From the NCBI GenBank assembly GCA_947561395.2, contig OX387187.1, positions 29,183,829 to 29,247,828 of the forward strand: a DNA stretch of 64,000 nucleotides, written 5' to 3'. Shown in pieces: positions 10,150 to 24,208 of the stretch. The DNA comes from Buxus sempervirens. Lineage: Eukaryota > Streptophyta > Magnoliopsida > Buxales > Buxaceae. The number at the start of each line of letters is the position of its first letter. The first letter of the stretch is position 1. Both the position numbers and the translations under genes were made by a program. A model generated the notes under the pieces. The model did no database searches. It was not told the DNA's origin and worked only from the letters and a program-made list of their open reading frames with translations.

Positions 10150-12350
10150 TTGCAAAGATGAATCCTTTATTTATGAGGGCAAGTTATGACAAACAGGCAC
10201 TTACGCTTCTCGCCTCGGGTGAGGTGGGTAATGCAATCAAACCCGTGCACTTAATCAATAGCTACATCATCATCATCTTCATCTCCCTCTCAATCTGTGC
10301 ATGTTTTGTTTTGTTCACTCCACAGGTGATTTTAGTAGAGGAGATTCAAGCATGCAATAAAAACGAAGAGGCACTCGCTGATCAACATGTAAGTGCTGTC
10401 ACTGCGGTGGAAAGCACATTGGAAAGCACATGTCCAACATGGAAGAAACCTTGTTTTAGATCAATTGATTTTTGCCTGAAGCACCCAATTGCCTGGAAAT
10501 ATGTATCATTCACAGGTCTCAGACAGTAGTTGAACCATTGAATAGGCTTTTTCAGTGGAATAGGTTTTTTCAATGGAATAGTTGAACCATTATGGAATAG
10601 GTTTTTTTATTATTCGTTTGCATATCTACTAAAGATTGGGTTAGCTTGGATGGTGAAATACATTTGGGGACTTTAGAAATAGTTCTTAATTGATATTGAG
10701 AGGTGACTTCTGATACTTCAAATATAGTTTTTCATTGATTTGCCTGCTTACAGTTGCTTCTGCCCAACATGAGAAACATAATTACTCATTTATTACTTGC
10801 TTTTGCTTCAAAATAGTACCGTCAATTCAAGTCATCTAAGAATAGCATAGGCAATAGGAAATTTTGGCTAATACATACACAAGTGGCAAAAAAATTTTTT
10901 TTTTATTATGTTGTAGCTTTTCTAGATATTATATAACTGACATATATTGCAAATACATCAAAAAGGATAAGAGTGACTGCAACAATGATCTGCACAAGTT
11001 TTTCATTCCTCTTGCAAAGCCTTAACTCTGAAACTTTATATTGATTTAAGTTTCTTCAACATTTCAAACAACCTGTTATTGTTTAATAGATGATGCTATT
11101 TTTATTATTTTTGAAACAGGATAGTTGTTATTCAATAATCCAAAAAATGCCATGTTTTAACAGACATATTTTGCTGATGTCTTTTTTCTGTTATCAACAA
11201 AAATTTCCCACAGGTTTTGAATTGTCCAAAAGTTGATAATTTGAGCCATATAGGAATTAAAGTAGATGCATTACCGTATGATATGGTTTGCAACATCAGT
11301 TTATGCTTATATATTACAAGTTAGGTACTGTAGGTGTTAACCTTATAGTGATGACTTTTGTTGTGATATAAAAATGTTCTCATTGAAGGTGAAAGTGCCC
11401 CTAACAATGTCCTCTCAACAGGGTAGTAGAGATGAGTTGTAGGGTTAGAAGTGCCCCTAACAATGTATCTTGAGATTTAAATTTGATGGGTGGATCAAGT
11501 TTCAATAAATGATGAAGAAAATGCACCACCTCTTCTTGAAAAAATGCTTTCTCATAGATAGGTGTTCATGATAAATATGGAATTGAAGTTCTTTCACATG
11601 GGAATTGCAATGCTGATACTGTTCTTGATAAGAATTTTACTAAATAGACCATGGGAAACCATTTTAATTTTTTTCTTTTCGACTTACATGGGCCACATCA
11701 TTATTATGTCTTGAAATTTTCAGTCTGTTGTTTATTATTAAATTTGTTACTTGAGGACTATGACATTAACTATTCTCCCCTTGATCTCTGATCCAAGTAT
11801 CGTGGTGGTTTTGATCTCTTTGGGTCAGTTTCAGATTCAGAGCCACAGATGCTATAGAAGTTTTGAGTATAGAATACAAGTAGTTTTCAAAGTACAATAG
11901 ATGAATTAGCAATAGAATTAATTGATATTGTTATTTTTATTTGATGGTTTATAGATGCTTGCACAATATTAGCTTGGATGGAAGAACACTTGTCTTACAC
12001 ACCTTACCAAAACTAGAAGAGTTATGTGTTTTTTTAGTTTTTTATTTTTGAAAACCCATGTGTATTATAATCTGATACATGTTATGTCATGCTAGCCAAA
12101 TTAACTTTATTCACACAGTCTTCATCCTTTCGAAAATTTGCTATTAGATAGCATATTTTGTGAGACCATGCCCTCTTTGATATGTGAAATAAGAAATTGT
12201 TGTTAGAGTATGGCTCATATTTTTCCTCAAATATACTGATTATATTAGAGGAAATTGTTTTTAGATTGTAATTGAGTATTGGAGTCATAGGTTTTAACTC
12301 TTATTTCTTGACATAGTGAAAAGGCATCTTCTTCTCTTTGGTGGATGTAG
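10150..12350. other. 3' flank of the DNMT2 fragment, no gene recognised
   Basis: A 123-codon frame at 10158-10529 starts right after the DNMT2 stop but resembles nothing known to me and includes a hydrophobic stretch of intron-like composition. It may be 3' untranslated sequence. A short direct repeat, AAGTGCCCCTAACAATGT, occurs at about 11391 and 11449. The rest is AT-rich. Confidence 0.45.
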
Positions 12351-12355
12351 CTACC

Positions 12356-15292
12356 TGTAAGACCCCGGATTTTTGATTAGCCTAATATAAGGAATTTGTT
12401 AATATTATTAAAAATAAATAATGAGGGATAATTAATTCAAGTAGTTGTGTCTCAAGGACAAGTTAGGAATTTCAGAAAAGTCAGCTTAGGTGAATTAAAG
12501 TGAATGATTCTTATATTATAATTGTAATATTTAAATAGATAATGTAAGATGAATTAAATAGATTTAAGTAAGTAAAGTTAGGTTTAAATTTCAAATGTTA
12601 TATGAGTTATTATTTATTGATTTGGTTAGCTATTATTTTGGTTAGCTATTAGTTGGTTTTGATATTAGTTGGTGTAGGAAATTTGTGGTGGAGCACCGGT
12701 GGATCATGAGGGAGTTAAAAGAGATTTGGTTGAATGCAAGGCTGTTGGTGTAGGGAATATAGTGGAGGGCTCTACACTTGATCAAAAGAAATAGAAGACA
12801 AGCAGTTTTTTTTTAAACGTATGGAATTTTCTGATCGTAACCTTTGCTTTCTCTCCGGGCGTTACAAATAACTTCAATGTTGGAGAAGGTAAAACGAATG
12901 CAAAGTAGATCTGAGAGTTGAGGTGAGTGGAGAGGATTGCTTGGAGAAGAAGAAGGAAACCTAGGCTTGGAAGAGGAGGAGGTCGTCCATTGCTGTTGGA
13001 GCAAGACACGTTCAGTTAAGTTTTGCTATTTGGAGATTCTGGATGTGAATAACATTGTTGTTTGTGGAGGTCGTCCATTGCTGTGTTGGAGATTCTAGAC
13101 ATGAAGATCCTCCATTGAGTTGCTGTTTTGGTGAAGAGGGAATCAAGAGGCAAGTAACACTTTCCAAAGATTCATGATTTCATGTGGTTTCTTAAAACAA
13201 AAGTACCATGTTCAGGTTCTGTTTTGGTGTAATTTCTTAGCTCTAATAAGTACGGTAAGAATAATTTTAAAACAGTATAGATGGTCAAATAGAAGGTGCT
13301 TATTATGCAAGTTAGCACATCGATCATAGAATGTTTTCTGGTGGATTTAAGATAAAATAAAGTGGTTAAATTTTGTTGGATGAAAATTCCATTTCCTGTT
13401 CATGTTTCGAGCATTTGATTTTCAATGCATATCAATACTGTTTAGATTGATTTCGAATAGGTTTACTCGAGTTATTTAGACCTCATATGTTGTATTAGAG
13501 GTGTTGGATTGAAGGTTATTTGTGCAATTCAAGTGAACTTGAGTTTGCCACAATTTAGGAAATTTATCGAGTTGAAACATGACCTGGCGCCAACCTTTAG
13601 TATTGGGTGCTAACCTGAAAGAGGTTAGCACCAGACCAAAAAAATACATATATATACCTGGCGCTAAGAGCAATTGACCTGGTGCCAACCTCACTAGGTT
13701 AGCCCCAGGTCAGCACCAACCCCAAAATGTTTGACTATTCGTTTAATGTTCAAAAATAAGATTGTAACTTATAAAACCTATTCAAAAAGGTTCATTTAAG
13801 CCCTAATTAACATTTAGGCTTGTTAGAATTTTATGGGAATCAAATAAACACCATGGATCAAGAGTTTTATTGGATGATATAATACTAAATGCATGATCAA
13901 ATTTTTCTGCAGCAAGATTGAGATAACTGTTAAGAGAGAATTAGACAAATTATGATCTGAAATTCCAGCACCTTGTGGTTGGGTTCTTAGGGCAGATTTT
14001 GGTGTTCAAGTCTAGTTAACCTTTTCACTTATACTTATTGGAGTCTTATGGAAATAAAAAAAATAATAGCATGCACTATGAGTTATGTTGGGAGACTAAA
14101 TACCAAATTGTGTTGTAAAATTTTCTACAGCAAATATGGAAGACTTTTCTAAACTTATTCTTTCTTTTATAATTATACCTGAGTTATTCAGAGATTAAAT
14201 GGAGAATTCCAGAATTGTTAGTAACTTATGGAGATGAATTTTAGTCGATAAAAATTAGGGAATTATGAGTAAGAATTTATATGAAGAGGATGTTATCAAA
14301 AGTAAGTTTAGTGAACTAAAGTGGTTATCCGAATGTTCTTTTGGACTAAATTTCAAACTCTCTTTGAAATCTCTGGTTTCTTCTATCTCTTTGAAAATTT
14401 CTGAAATGCTAATATTATTTGAAAATTCTAAATTGACATCTTTGTTAATTCTGGTTATCATGTATGGTTTAAGAGTAAGGTATTCTCACTGTATATACCA
14501 ATTGCTGTTATGTTTTACTATTAAATGGATTTAGCGGCTATCTGAACTAAATTGTTTTGGTTTGTTATAAAAGTAAATGAAATTACATTGAGCATGATTA
14601 TAAGCTGATTTGTAAACTATATCTATTAATTTGTCAAAGTTACATTAGGGCGAGACTTAGTGTGGATCCACAGTCGAGTTGTAGTGAATTTTGTATATTT
14701 TGTTTGGATTTAAGTCTAGGGTTCCTTCATGCGTTTCCTCCATGATGGAGAGGCCTTCCATGAGGGAAGTGCTGCAGCAACTCCGTTTCCACCATGAGGG
14801 TGAGGTCACACAGGTATTTCCGCCATGAGGGCGATGAATTGGTTGTTTGAGCTGTTGCAGTATTTCGACTGGATTGTTTGGAACACTAGTGCTTAGCCAC
14901 ACAAAATAGACAAACTTCACGAGTCCCAATACATAAGATTTTCCGAATGTGATTGATGATGTATTTCCGAGATTAGACGGATTACCGTGGTTAATCGTTG
15001 TGTATTTTTAATCGTACATGTTAGTACTGTTACAACTATATTTTAGGCATGCATTGCTACTTGCTGAGATAGTTGTATCTCACTGTTTTGTTTTGTTTTC
15101 AGATCTCAGAGAGGACGATACAGGCGGGTTTATGCTTGGTTTAGGTGAGTTGGGGAAAATTTTAGTTGACTCTGATTATGTTATTGCCATTTCATGTTTT
15201 CCTTACTCTGATATAGCGATCCTGTGTATAAAAGTAACCCTTGGGAAACGAGTTACGGTTTTTACTACGTAACCCGGTTCTGGGGCGTTACA
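12356..15292 (+). mobile_element. 2.9 kb solo LTR, TSD CTACC
   Basis: It starts TGTAAGACCCCGG and ends CTGGGGCGTTACA, flanked by the 5 bp direct duplication CTACC (12351-12355 and 15293-15297). There is no internal region, so it is a solo LTR. It is the same family as the minus-strand copy at 27341-30102: the segment 14657-14929 corresponds to 27706-27978 in inverted orientation with few differences. A palindrome cluster built on TGGTGCCAACCT / AGGTTAGCACCA lies at about 13560-13720. The superfamily is not certain (5 bp TSD and TG...CA ends only). The frames inside are not genes. Confidence 0.88.
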
Positions 15293-15581
15293 CTACCGAA
15301 CAACATAAAATTTGTGTATAAGCTTCTTTCATCTTTCTTTTGGTTTTTCACATACTCATCGCACGGTTTAATTATAAACATTTGCAATTCAACTATGGGC
15401 ATATTTTTCAGTTATTATGACTGTGTGTGACAATGATTAATTAATATTATTGCTCTCTTTATATCTTTTGTAAGTGAAGCTATTTGTTATTCTTATAATA
15501 TTCAGATTGCGTGCTTATGTTAACTGTGGACCTAGAATTGAGTAAATCTAAGATACTTTATCTAAGACTCTAGAGCATTCA

Positions 15582-18050
15582 TGTAACGCCCCGGATCCGG
15601 GTTACGTAATGGAACCGTAACTCATACCCGAGGGTTAGATAACAAAACCGCAGGATCTATATCAGAGTGTAAGAAACATGACATTCAATTTATTATTACC
15701 AAACAAAATATCAGAGTTCGCTAAAATATCCCAATCACCCAATCACAATGAATTGAAAGAATTACAATTCAAAAGTTACTCACTATCTCCAATGGAAATT
15801 TACAATTAAAATGTATCTCAGAAATCACTCGACAAAATAATCCTCTCCCCTATACTCGGGGTAAGCTGCGTCTGGCTCAATCCCAGGTATATCGTCCTCA
15901 CCAGGATCTGAAAACAAAACAAATCAAAACGGATTGAGATACGAATATCTCAGCAAGTAGCATATGCGTGCACAAAACATTTATATTAGTTCTAAAACAT
16001 GCTTCAATAGTAAAACATGCATTCGAAACAATAACCAACCTTTAAGAGTAATCCGAGTAATCCAAATACAACATATATAATGATAAAGATCAATAGCAAC
16101 AGTCAACGCATAATAACGATTCATAAGTGAAATCATAAAAACCTGACCACGGTGGACTCATGAAATAAACCACCTTTTACTAGTGTAAAACCAAGCTCAC
16201 TATGCCACCCTCCGGCTTATGTGCGAAGCAGAGATACACGGTCATCGACTTATTGCAGAAGAACCCATTCAGATACAGAAATGGGTTGGCATGTACTATC
16301 CTAACATAGCCGCAGCCAACCAGATACAGAGAAGGCCTCATCGAGCTACACGATGGAACGCGTGCGCGAACAAGGTATTACTACTAGCAAAGATCAATCC
16401 ATTTCACTACCTAGCTCTTAACTTTGACAAATGTGGATCCACACCGAGCTATGCCATCTAGACTCAAAACCAATGATTAAAATGACCAAACAAATTTTAT
16501 AGTGCCAATCAAACATCAACACCCTCCAAGATACATGGAGATAAAATAACCATCATTTCATCAAAAATTTCCCAAACATCTTTCTAATACCTGGAGAAAC
16601 CAAATAATCACCTTTTATCCAAAACAATTTGACTTTAAGTCCCTTTTTAAAATATTGCATAAAATTCCCTTTTTGAGTCAAATTTTAATAAAAACTGTAA
16701 AGTCTCGGTTAAACCGGCAAGACTTAGTGTTTAAATCAAATCTTAACTTCACTCTTGAAATCAGAACCTCTATTAATTTTCCTTTACCTCAACAAGAGTA
16801 TAAATGCCAAGCTTACACTCATGTCACTCTTAATTAGCCTAAAACTTCAATGTTTTTCTTAATATTTCTTATTTTATCGAAACACTCCATTAACCCTATT
16901 TACTGAATTAATTCATGTTATCCTAAGATATACTCCCAACAGCAGCTCCTACTTGTATTTTATACTCTAGACAAATTTTCTTTACTCAAGTGCACAATGC
17001 CTATTTTCTTACTCTTCATTCTATGTCTACATTCCTTGATTACCTATTGTTCATTGTCTTTTCAGCATCCTAAGGTTCATCCCTAAACCCTTTATTCATC
17101 CACAACTAGCTCATTACTTACCCTCTCAATTGTAGTGAGTTATGCCCAAGGTACATGGGCTGGAGAATATTCAGCACCTAGAATTTATTCGAAAATTTCC
17201 TCTAAAATACTTGCTGATTTTTCATATCTTAATACCTGAAAAGTATTTCCCAGATTCAGCCCTTGTGGCTCCCCAATAGTTTAATAATACCAATGATCAT
17301 TTCCCTAATTAATCTCTCACCATTTGAAGTTAAAACAGTTCATGGAGTACACAACCATTGCTGTACCCAACACAACAGTACTTGGTTTTAGGTTCAGACT
17401 TCAGATTTTTTAGGACTCCAACTGTGCTAACAATGTAGCACATTCATTCATAGCTACACTTCTAATTTAGGCATGAGCAAACCCTATTTGAAATGTAGTG
17501 TTTGATACCTACAGTGATAATGAAGTTGCTGCTGATTTTTTTTTAAGGAAGTGGGCACCGGCAGCACTAGCTTCCTAATTAAACGTATCAACACCTATCC
17601 ATAACAGCACCCACAATGATGAAGGAGTTACTTATTAAGCCTAACAGCACCTAAAGTGCTCGAACAATCCACTCATAATTGTGTACAGTCTCTAGAAATA
17701 TTCCTATTTCTAGAGTATCTCAATACCCTAAAATCCAGCAATAACCCTTCAATACACTTCCTAAGAAAACCCCAATCCTAACCCTTAATAACATTGTATA
17801 ATTTGAGCTGTAAAGAAATGGGATCTCAGCAACTAACTTATTGGACATGAGCCGAGTACCATTCGGCCATGCTCAGCAAAACTAGGCCACCAGCAACACC
17901 TTAAAATCCTAATCAATACCACAACCAAAATCCTTTACTTTATTCTAAAGTGTCACTCACCACTACCTGCAGAAATTTCCTAAGTCTTCACATGCTGCAT
18001 GTGACTCATTTTGGGTTAAAATAAGTCACTCAGACCACATCACAAACAGT
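15582..18050 (-). mobile_element. truncated LTR, diverged relative of the CCGG-ended family
   Basis: The left end TGTAACGCCCCGGATCCGGG matches the terminus of the 27341-30102 LTR. The next ~400 bases keep the same order of landmarks (GGATCTATATCAGAG, GATCTGAAAACAAAACAAA, GAGATACG.ATATCTCAGCAAGTAGCA). Beyond about 16 kb the sequence diverges into a separate subfamily. The expected opposite end (CCGGGGTCTTACA) and a target duplication are missing, so the element is truncated or fused to the cullin fragment near 18.05 kb. The right limit given is approximate. Confidence 0.6.
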
Positions 18051-18071
18051 AGCCCCTCGTAGTTTTTCGTT

Positions 18072-18589
18072 TAGAAAATCTGCAATGTCAATTTTCTCTC
18101 CCTCACGCTCTTTATCAATCTTATAGACAAGCACTTGGTTAATTAGCACTGAGTGGGAACAGAAAGAGAGGATAGTCTTAATTGACATACCAGAGTAATC
18201 ACGACATCCCTAGCTTTAACATTTATCTCTTGATAGACCTGAATTATAGAGAAGTACATATTGAGAATTGTTGAATGAAAAATATTTTGCAGTTCAGAAT
18301 TTGTACAGGAGAAAGATAAAATGAACCAAAAAGGGTATTTTTATCTGGTTGAATTTCCATATAAAGAATATCAAAAAAATAATAATAAGGGACAAACATA
18401 TACCAAATCATGGAAGCAAGCGTAACCAATTTCATTAAGTGGAGGAACCAACTTCAGAGCAGTGAAGTAGCGATCAAGAAAATATAAAAACTTATGGAGC
18501 CAATTTAACATGCATTGGTGGTTTACCCACCTTTTCATTAATTCTCTCAACATAAATTCATCACGCTTCTCCATTAAAGAAGGCAAAAC
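18072..18589 (-). pseudogene. CUL1: cullin-1 N-terminal gene fragment, three exons
   Basis: Minus-strand exons: 18404-18589 ([21 protein letters not shown] ... [25 protein letters not shown]), 18191-18238 (VYQEINVKARDVVITL) and 18119 down to about 18072 (IDKEREGEKIDIADFL). They align in order with the N-terminal cullin repeats of plant CUL1, the scaffold of SCF ubiquitin ligases, the region that binds the SKP1/F-box side. Splice sites are GT/AG (acceptor at 18590-18591, donor GTATAT after FHDL, donor GTATGT after VITL). Similarity stops abruptly in the third exon. The first exon (start to the EEY segment) and the whole C-terminal RBX1-binding and neddylation part are absent. About 80 of roughly 740 residues remain, so it cannot act as a cullin. 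Confidence 0.85.
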
Positions 18590-19370
18590 CTGAGAAGAGT
18601 ATAGATCATCATGAGCAGAAATGGGCGAAATATATTCAAATAATTAAAAAAATTCTAGTGATACCCAAAGTAACCAAACAGGTCATGATGCAGATCATTA
18701 ATTAGATAACAAAACTGTCTCAACAAGAAAAAAAATTACGAAAGCGATCGGCCGGCTCACATGTTCACGATGGGCACTCTCTGTCGTCTTCTTCTCCAAC
18801 GACCGTTAGCAACCACTTCTCCCACTGCACACAAAAACAAAATGTCAGCTCAACGAATCTTAACCAAGCCCATGTGTCGGCTCTACTACCATGAAAGAGA
18901 GATATTGTCCCGATGCGTCAGAAGAGAGCGTTCGAGGAGCTTGTGGAAAAAAAAAGTTCGAGTAGCTTCCGGAAAAGAAAAGGGTTCGAGGAGCTTCTGG
19001 AGAAGGAAAGCGTCCTTTTAATTTCATTATTTTGAAACGAAATGGAGAGTAACTTTACAAGTTGAAGGCAAAAGGGGAAGAGAGCTCAGAGAAAAAAAGT
19101 AAAACCCTTACCAGTTGAAAAAGTAATCAGTAAACATAAAAAGAGCTCGGAGAAACCTTACCAAAACCCTTACCAGTTGAAGGCAGAAAGGAAACAGAGA
19201 AGAGAATCAGTAGTGTTTCTTCTTTCAAACCAAATAGAGAGCAGGGCAAAAGAATCGGGGAGTTCTATAGAAGCTTGGACAGCAAACCAAGGTACTGAAA
19301 TGCCTGATTCCAATCTTCTCACAAAAGATGAAAGATGAGATTGCTTCCTACTACTACCTCTGCCAACGCC
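18590..19370. other. intergenic with short tandem repeats
   Basis: No gene is recognised. Three 28 bp units around GTTCGAGGAGCTTCTGGA lie at about 18928-19012. Two imperfect copies of a block around GAGCTC.GAGAAA followed by CCCTTACCAGTTGAA lie at about 19082 and 19143. Short frames on both strands are probably by-products of these repeats. Confidence 0.45.
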
Positions 19371-19375
19371 GATAC

Positions 19376-19743
19376 TGATAAGGACGTACAAGAATGCATG
19401 GCTTATCTTTTACAATCTGTTATGCAACGGCCATGCAAAACCAAGCTACAGTTGTAGTTGTTTGATCTTATCTAAAATATCTTTTAGATATGCTTATCTT
19501 TTATTTAGTTCTATCCTAGAGGATTAGGCTATCCCTTTTTAGTTGTTTTCTGTTAATAGATCTCCATGATAGGAGGAGGAGATCATCAATAAATAGTGGA
19601 GTTGTTTTGTAAACTCTTCATGTTTTGAATGAAGTTAGTTCTTGTGGTTAACGTCCAGTAAAACGTTAATGTTATTGTGGTTAACGACCAGCAATTCGTT
19701 TCTTTCCTAGTTTGAATACTCATTTGATAATTGGATCCTAACA
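19376..19743 (+). repeat. 5' LTR of the chromovirus
   Basis: 368 bp, TGATA...CTAACA, preceded by target duplication GATAC and followed by a tRNA-Met-type primer-binding site. Confidence 0.95.
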
Positions 19744-22700
19744 TTTGGTATTAGAGACAGATCACGAGAATGGTGAAACGAACTACACAGGAAGTCATCG
19801 GAGTTGAGTTCAACCTTCAAGAACACAAAGATCAAACTGACGCTCGCATCGGAGAACTTCAAGAATCTCTATAAGAAATGGCGTCCAAACAAGGTGAGTT
19901 CCAGAAAACCATATTGGAGGAAATACGGCAATTGAGTGTAGGATCCAAACGACCAATGCATCAAGAAGGGGAATCATCTGCTTCAAAGAATAATAATCAA
20001 GCATATCCTGCCATGACCGTACGACCATTAAAATTGGATTTTCCTTTATTCAATGGGAGCAATCCATTGGATTGGGTTTCCCGAGCAGAGAGGTTTTTTC
20101 GCTACCATCGTACACCGGAGGAACAGAAGGTGGAAATAGCGTCATTTCATCTGGAAGGTGACGCAACTCCATGGATGGATTGGTTTGAAGCCAAACACAT
20201 ATCCAACAACTGGAATGAATTTCTAGATTCCCTTATGAAACGATTTGGGCCACATGGTCATGAAGATTTCCATGGTGCTCTTTCTAAACTTCGACAAGAG
20301 AGCTCCATTGAAGCCTATCAAATCAAGTTCGAAAGACTAGCTAGTCGAGCTCACGACTGGACTGATGAGCAGCTTAAGGGTTGTTTCATTAGTGGTTTAC
20401 AGGACGAATTGCGACATGAGGTTCATTCGTTCAGACCGAATTCTTTATCTTCAGCCATTGCTTTGGCTTGAATTCAAGACGAAAAGCTCACAGCCCGTAA
20501 ATCGGCTTCAAGGTGGTCACTTAGCAAGCAAACAACCACTACTCAGACCAAAGTTTTTCCTCCGTTAACTAGTGGTACAGTGATGAACCCCATTAAGACG
20601 CAAGTTTCTCCACCTACTACACTTCCACCAATTCGACGGTTAACTCCAGCGGAGGTTCAAGAAAGGCGACAAAAGAATCTTTGTTTCACATGTGATGAAC
20701 CATTCCGACCAGGTCATAGATGCAAAAAACCTCAACTATTGTTTATGGAAGAAGAATGGAGTGCGGAAGATGTGATTTCGGAAGAACCCATAAGAAATGA
20801 AGTAGAGTCAGAACCGGAGGTTGAACCTACTATATCATTACATGCTCTGACTAGTTCTCTTAGACCAGAAACAATGCGCTTGCAAGGATTTATTGGCAAA
20901 ACTAAGGTGACGATACTAATTGATTCAGGTTCGACTCATAATTTTATTAATCTAGCCATTGCCAAACGATCGGGATGTCGAATTGATTCTAAAGATGTAT
21001 CAAAGATTTTGGTTGCTGATGGGTCTTTTCTCACAACAAATGGGAGAGCGTTGGAGGTAGACTTAAAACTTCAGAATTATCAATTTTGCATTGATTATTT
21101 ATTATTGTCTGTTAGTGGATGTGAAGTTGTATTAGGTGCGCAATGGCTGCAATCCTTGGGTTCCATTTTATGGAATTTTAAAGACATGTCAATGTCCTTT
21201 ACCATTGATGGAAAAGTCCATAACCTTCAAGGAGATACCACACCAACAATGCAACTAGCGGAATGTCGGATGATGCAAAAAATGCTTAATCACGAACATA
21301 CCGGGGTGATTGCTCAGTTGGTCAAAACAACTGATGACCAAAGTGATTTGTCTGTCCCTCCAGAGATACAAACAGTGCTTGATATATATCAAGACATTTT
21401 CGGCACACCAACAGGGCTGCCCCCAAAGCGTTCACATGATCATCACATACTTTTGATGTGGGGAAAAGCACCAACTAATGTTCGTCCATACCGATAACCT
21501 CATTTTCAAAAGTTAGAAATTGAAAAAAATAATTCAAGAGATGCTGCAGACTGGGGTTATACGGCCCAGTAAAAGTCCATTTTCTTCTCCAGTTATACTT
21601 GTCAAGAAGAAAGACGGAAGCTGGCATATGTGTATTGACTACCGTGCCTTAAATGCAATAACGGTAAAAGATCGTTTCCCCATTCCGCTGATCGATGAGT
21701 TATTGGACGAATTGCATGGAGCAACAATATTCTCAAAGCTGGATTTACGATTCGGATATCATCAGATCCGGGTTCATGAAGATGATATTTCCCAAACAGC
21801 ATTCCGCACTCATGATGGCCATTATGAATTTTTGGTCATGCCGTTTGGGCTTTGCAATGCTCCATCTACATTTCAGTCACTCATGAATGACATATTTCGG
21901 CCATATCTACGTAGGTTCGTGTTGGTATTTTTTGACGATATTCTTATATATAGTCAAAATCTCACAAACCATTTGCAGCATTTAACCATGGTGTTTGATG
22001 TGATACGTATCAACCAACTATTGGTCAAAAGGTCGAAATGCATATTTGGACAAAACTCATTGGAGTACTTAGGCCATATCATATCGGATCAAGGAGTGCA
22101 AGTTGATCCAAACAAAATAGAGGCCATTGCAAGTTGGCCTAAACCGAAGACTCTCAAAGGCTTGCGAGGATTTCTAGGCCTCACAGGTTATTACAGGAAG
22201 TTTGTCAATAACTTTGGAATCATTTCCAAACCACTTACAGAAATGCTTAAGAAAGATTCCTTCCAATGGACTGAAGCTTCGGAGAAAGCGTTTGACTTAC
22301 TAAAAAGTGCTATGTCATCTACAACTATCTTGGCTTTACCGGATTTCTCAAAGCAGTTTACAATTGAATGTGATGCATCGGGTTATGGGATCGGTGCTGT
22401 TCTGACTCAAGATGGCCGCCCTATTGCATTTTTGAGCAAGGCTTTGTCAGGCCGAAATCTGACATTACCAGTTTATGATAAGGAAATGATAGCAGTGATT
22501 TTTGAGGTACAAAAATGGAGGCCATACTTGTTGGACCGTCCATTCAAGATACTCGCAGATCATCGGACCTTACAGTATTTTTTAACCCAGCATATCTCCA
22601 CTCCGAATCAACACAAATGGCTTATTAAATTATTGGGATACGACTACTCAATTGAGTATAGGAAAGGAACTCAAAATACTGTTGCTGATGCACTATCAAG

Positions 22701-24208
22701 ACGTAAAGAAGATGAAGATGGTTCTTTATTGGCTATTTCCGGACCTATTTTTTTGATCATGGATGATCTCAAATCAGCTTGTTATAATGATCTGGGTCTT
22801 TCTCTTATTATTCGTCAATTGCAAGACAATAATTCTTCCCAATCGGTTTACTCACTTCGTGATGGATTTTTGTTATACAAAAATCGTTACATGGTTCCTC
22901 CTTCCGGCCAATGGCGAACCATATTGTTACAAGAATTTCATGCATCCCCCATCGGTGGACATTCCGGATTTTTACGCACTTATAAGAGATTAACTTGCAA
23001 TTTCTTGTGGCCCGGAGTGCGAAAGGAGGTGAAACGTTTTGTAGCAACTTGTGATACTTGTCAACGCCAAAATTATGAAGCTATATTTCCACCAGGGTTA
23101 TTACAACCGATTCCCATTCCTACAGAAGTTTGGCTTGATATTTCAATGGATTTTATTGACAGACTTCCGCCATCCGCTTCAAAGAATGCCATTCTTGTTG
23201 TGGTAGATAGATTTACTAAGTATGGCCATTTTATTGCTATATCACATCCATACTCGGCTTCACATATTGCTGAAATATTTATTCGTGAGGTTTTCAAGTT
23301 ACCTGGCATGCCTCGTTCCATCATCAGTGATCGGGACCCAATTTTCGTTAGCCAATTTTGGGAGGCTTTTTTCAGCAAACAAGGTACTCAATTATGTCGA
23401 AGTTCTGCCTATCACCCTCAATCGGATGGTCAGACGGAGGTGTTGAATCGCACTTTGGAACATTATCTACGTTGTTTTACCGGTGATAAGCCCTCTAGTT
23501 GGAGTCGTTGGTTACCATGGGCAGAATGGTGGTATAATACAACGTTTCAAAGTTCCATTAAAATGTCTCCTTTTGAAGCTTTATACAACCGACCCCCTCC
23601 TATTATGGCATCATACCTTCCCGGTTCAACGGTGGTTCACATGGTCGATAATGTCTTACGAGATCGAGATGAGACTATTCGGTTGCTCAAACAGAACCTT
23701 TCTACATCTCAAGCCCGAATGAAATTGTTCGCGGATCATCATAGGACTGAACGAAGCTTTGAAATCAGTGATTAGGTGTTCGTACGTCTTCTACCTTACC
23801 GGCAACAAACTCTTGCTACTCGTGTAATCCACAAGTTATCTCCACGGTTCTACGGCCCTTTCCAAGTGTTAGCTCGAGTAGGACTGGTGGCTTATAAGGT
23901 GGCATTACCGGACTCATGTAAGATTCATCCAGTCTTTCATGTTTCTCTCTTAAAGAAGAAACTTGGTGAACACATACAGGCTTCACCAATTTTACCACCT
24001 ATAGCTGATTCGGGGGGCACCTCTTGGGTTCCAGCTAAAGTGTTAGAGCGTGGAAGTTTTAAAAGAAATAATCAAGCTGTTACTCGTTTACTCAGTCAAT
24101 GGGAAGGCCTGCCAACTGAAGATGCAACATGGGAAGATGCCAATGATATTTTCACAAGGTTTCCAGATTTCACGGCATGAGGACATGCCGTTTTGAAGAA
24201 GGGTGGAA

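Noticed and set aside
14657-14929. A 90-codon frame conserved with 27706-27978
   Set aside because: The conservation is explained by both copies being parts of the same LTR family, not by selection on a protein.
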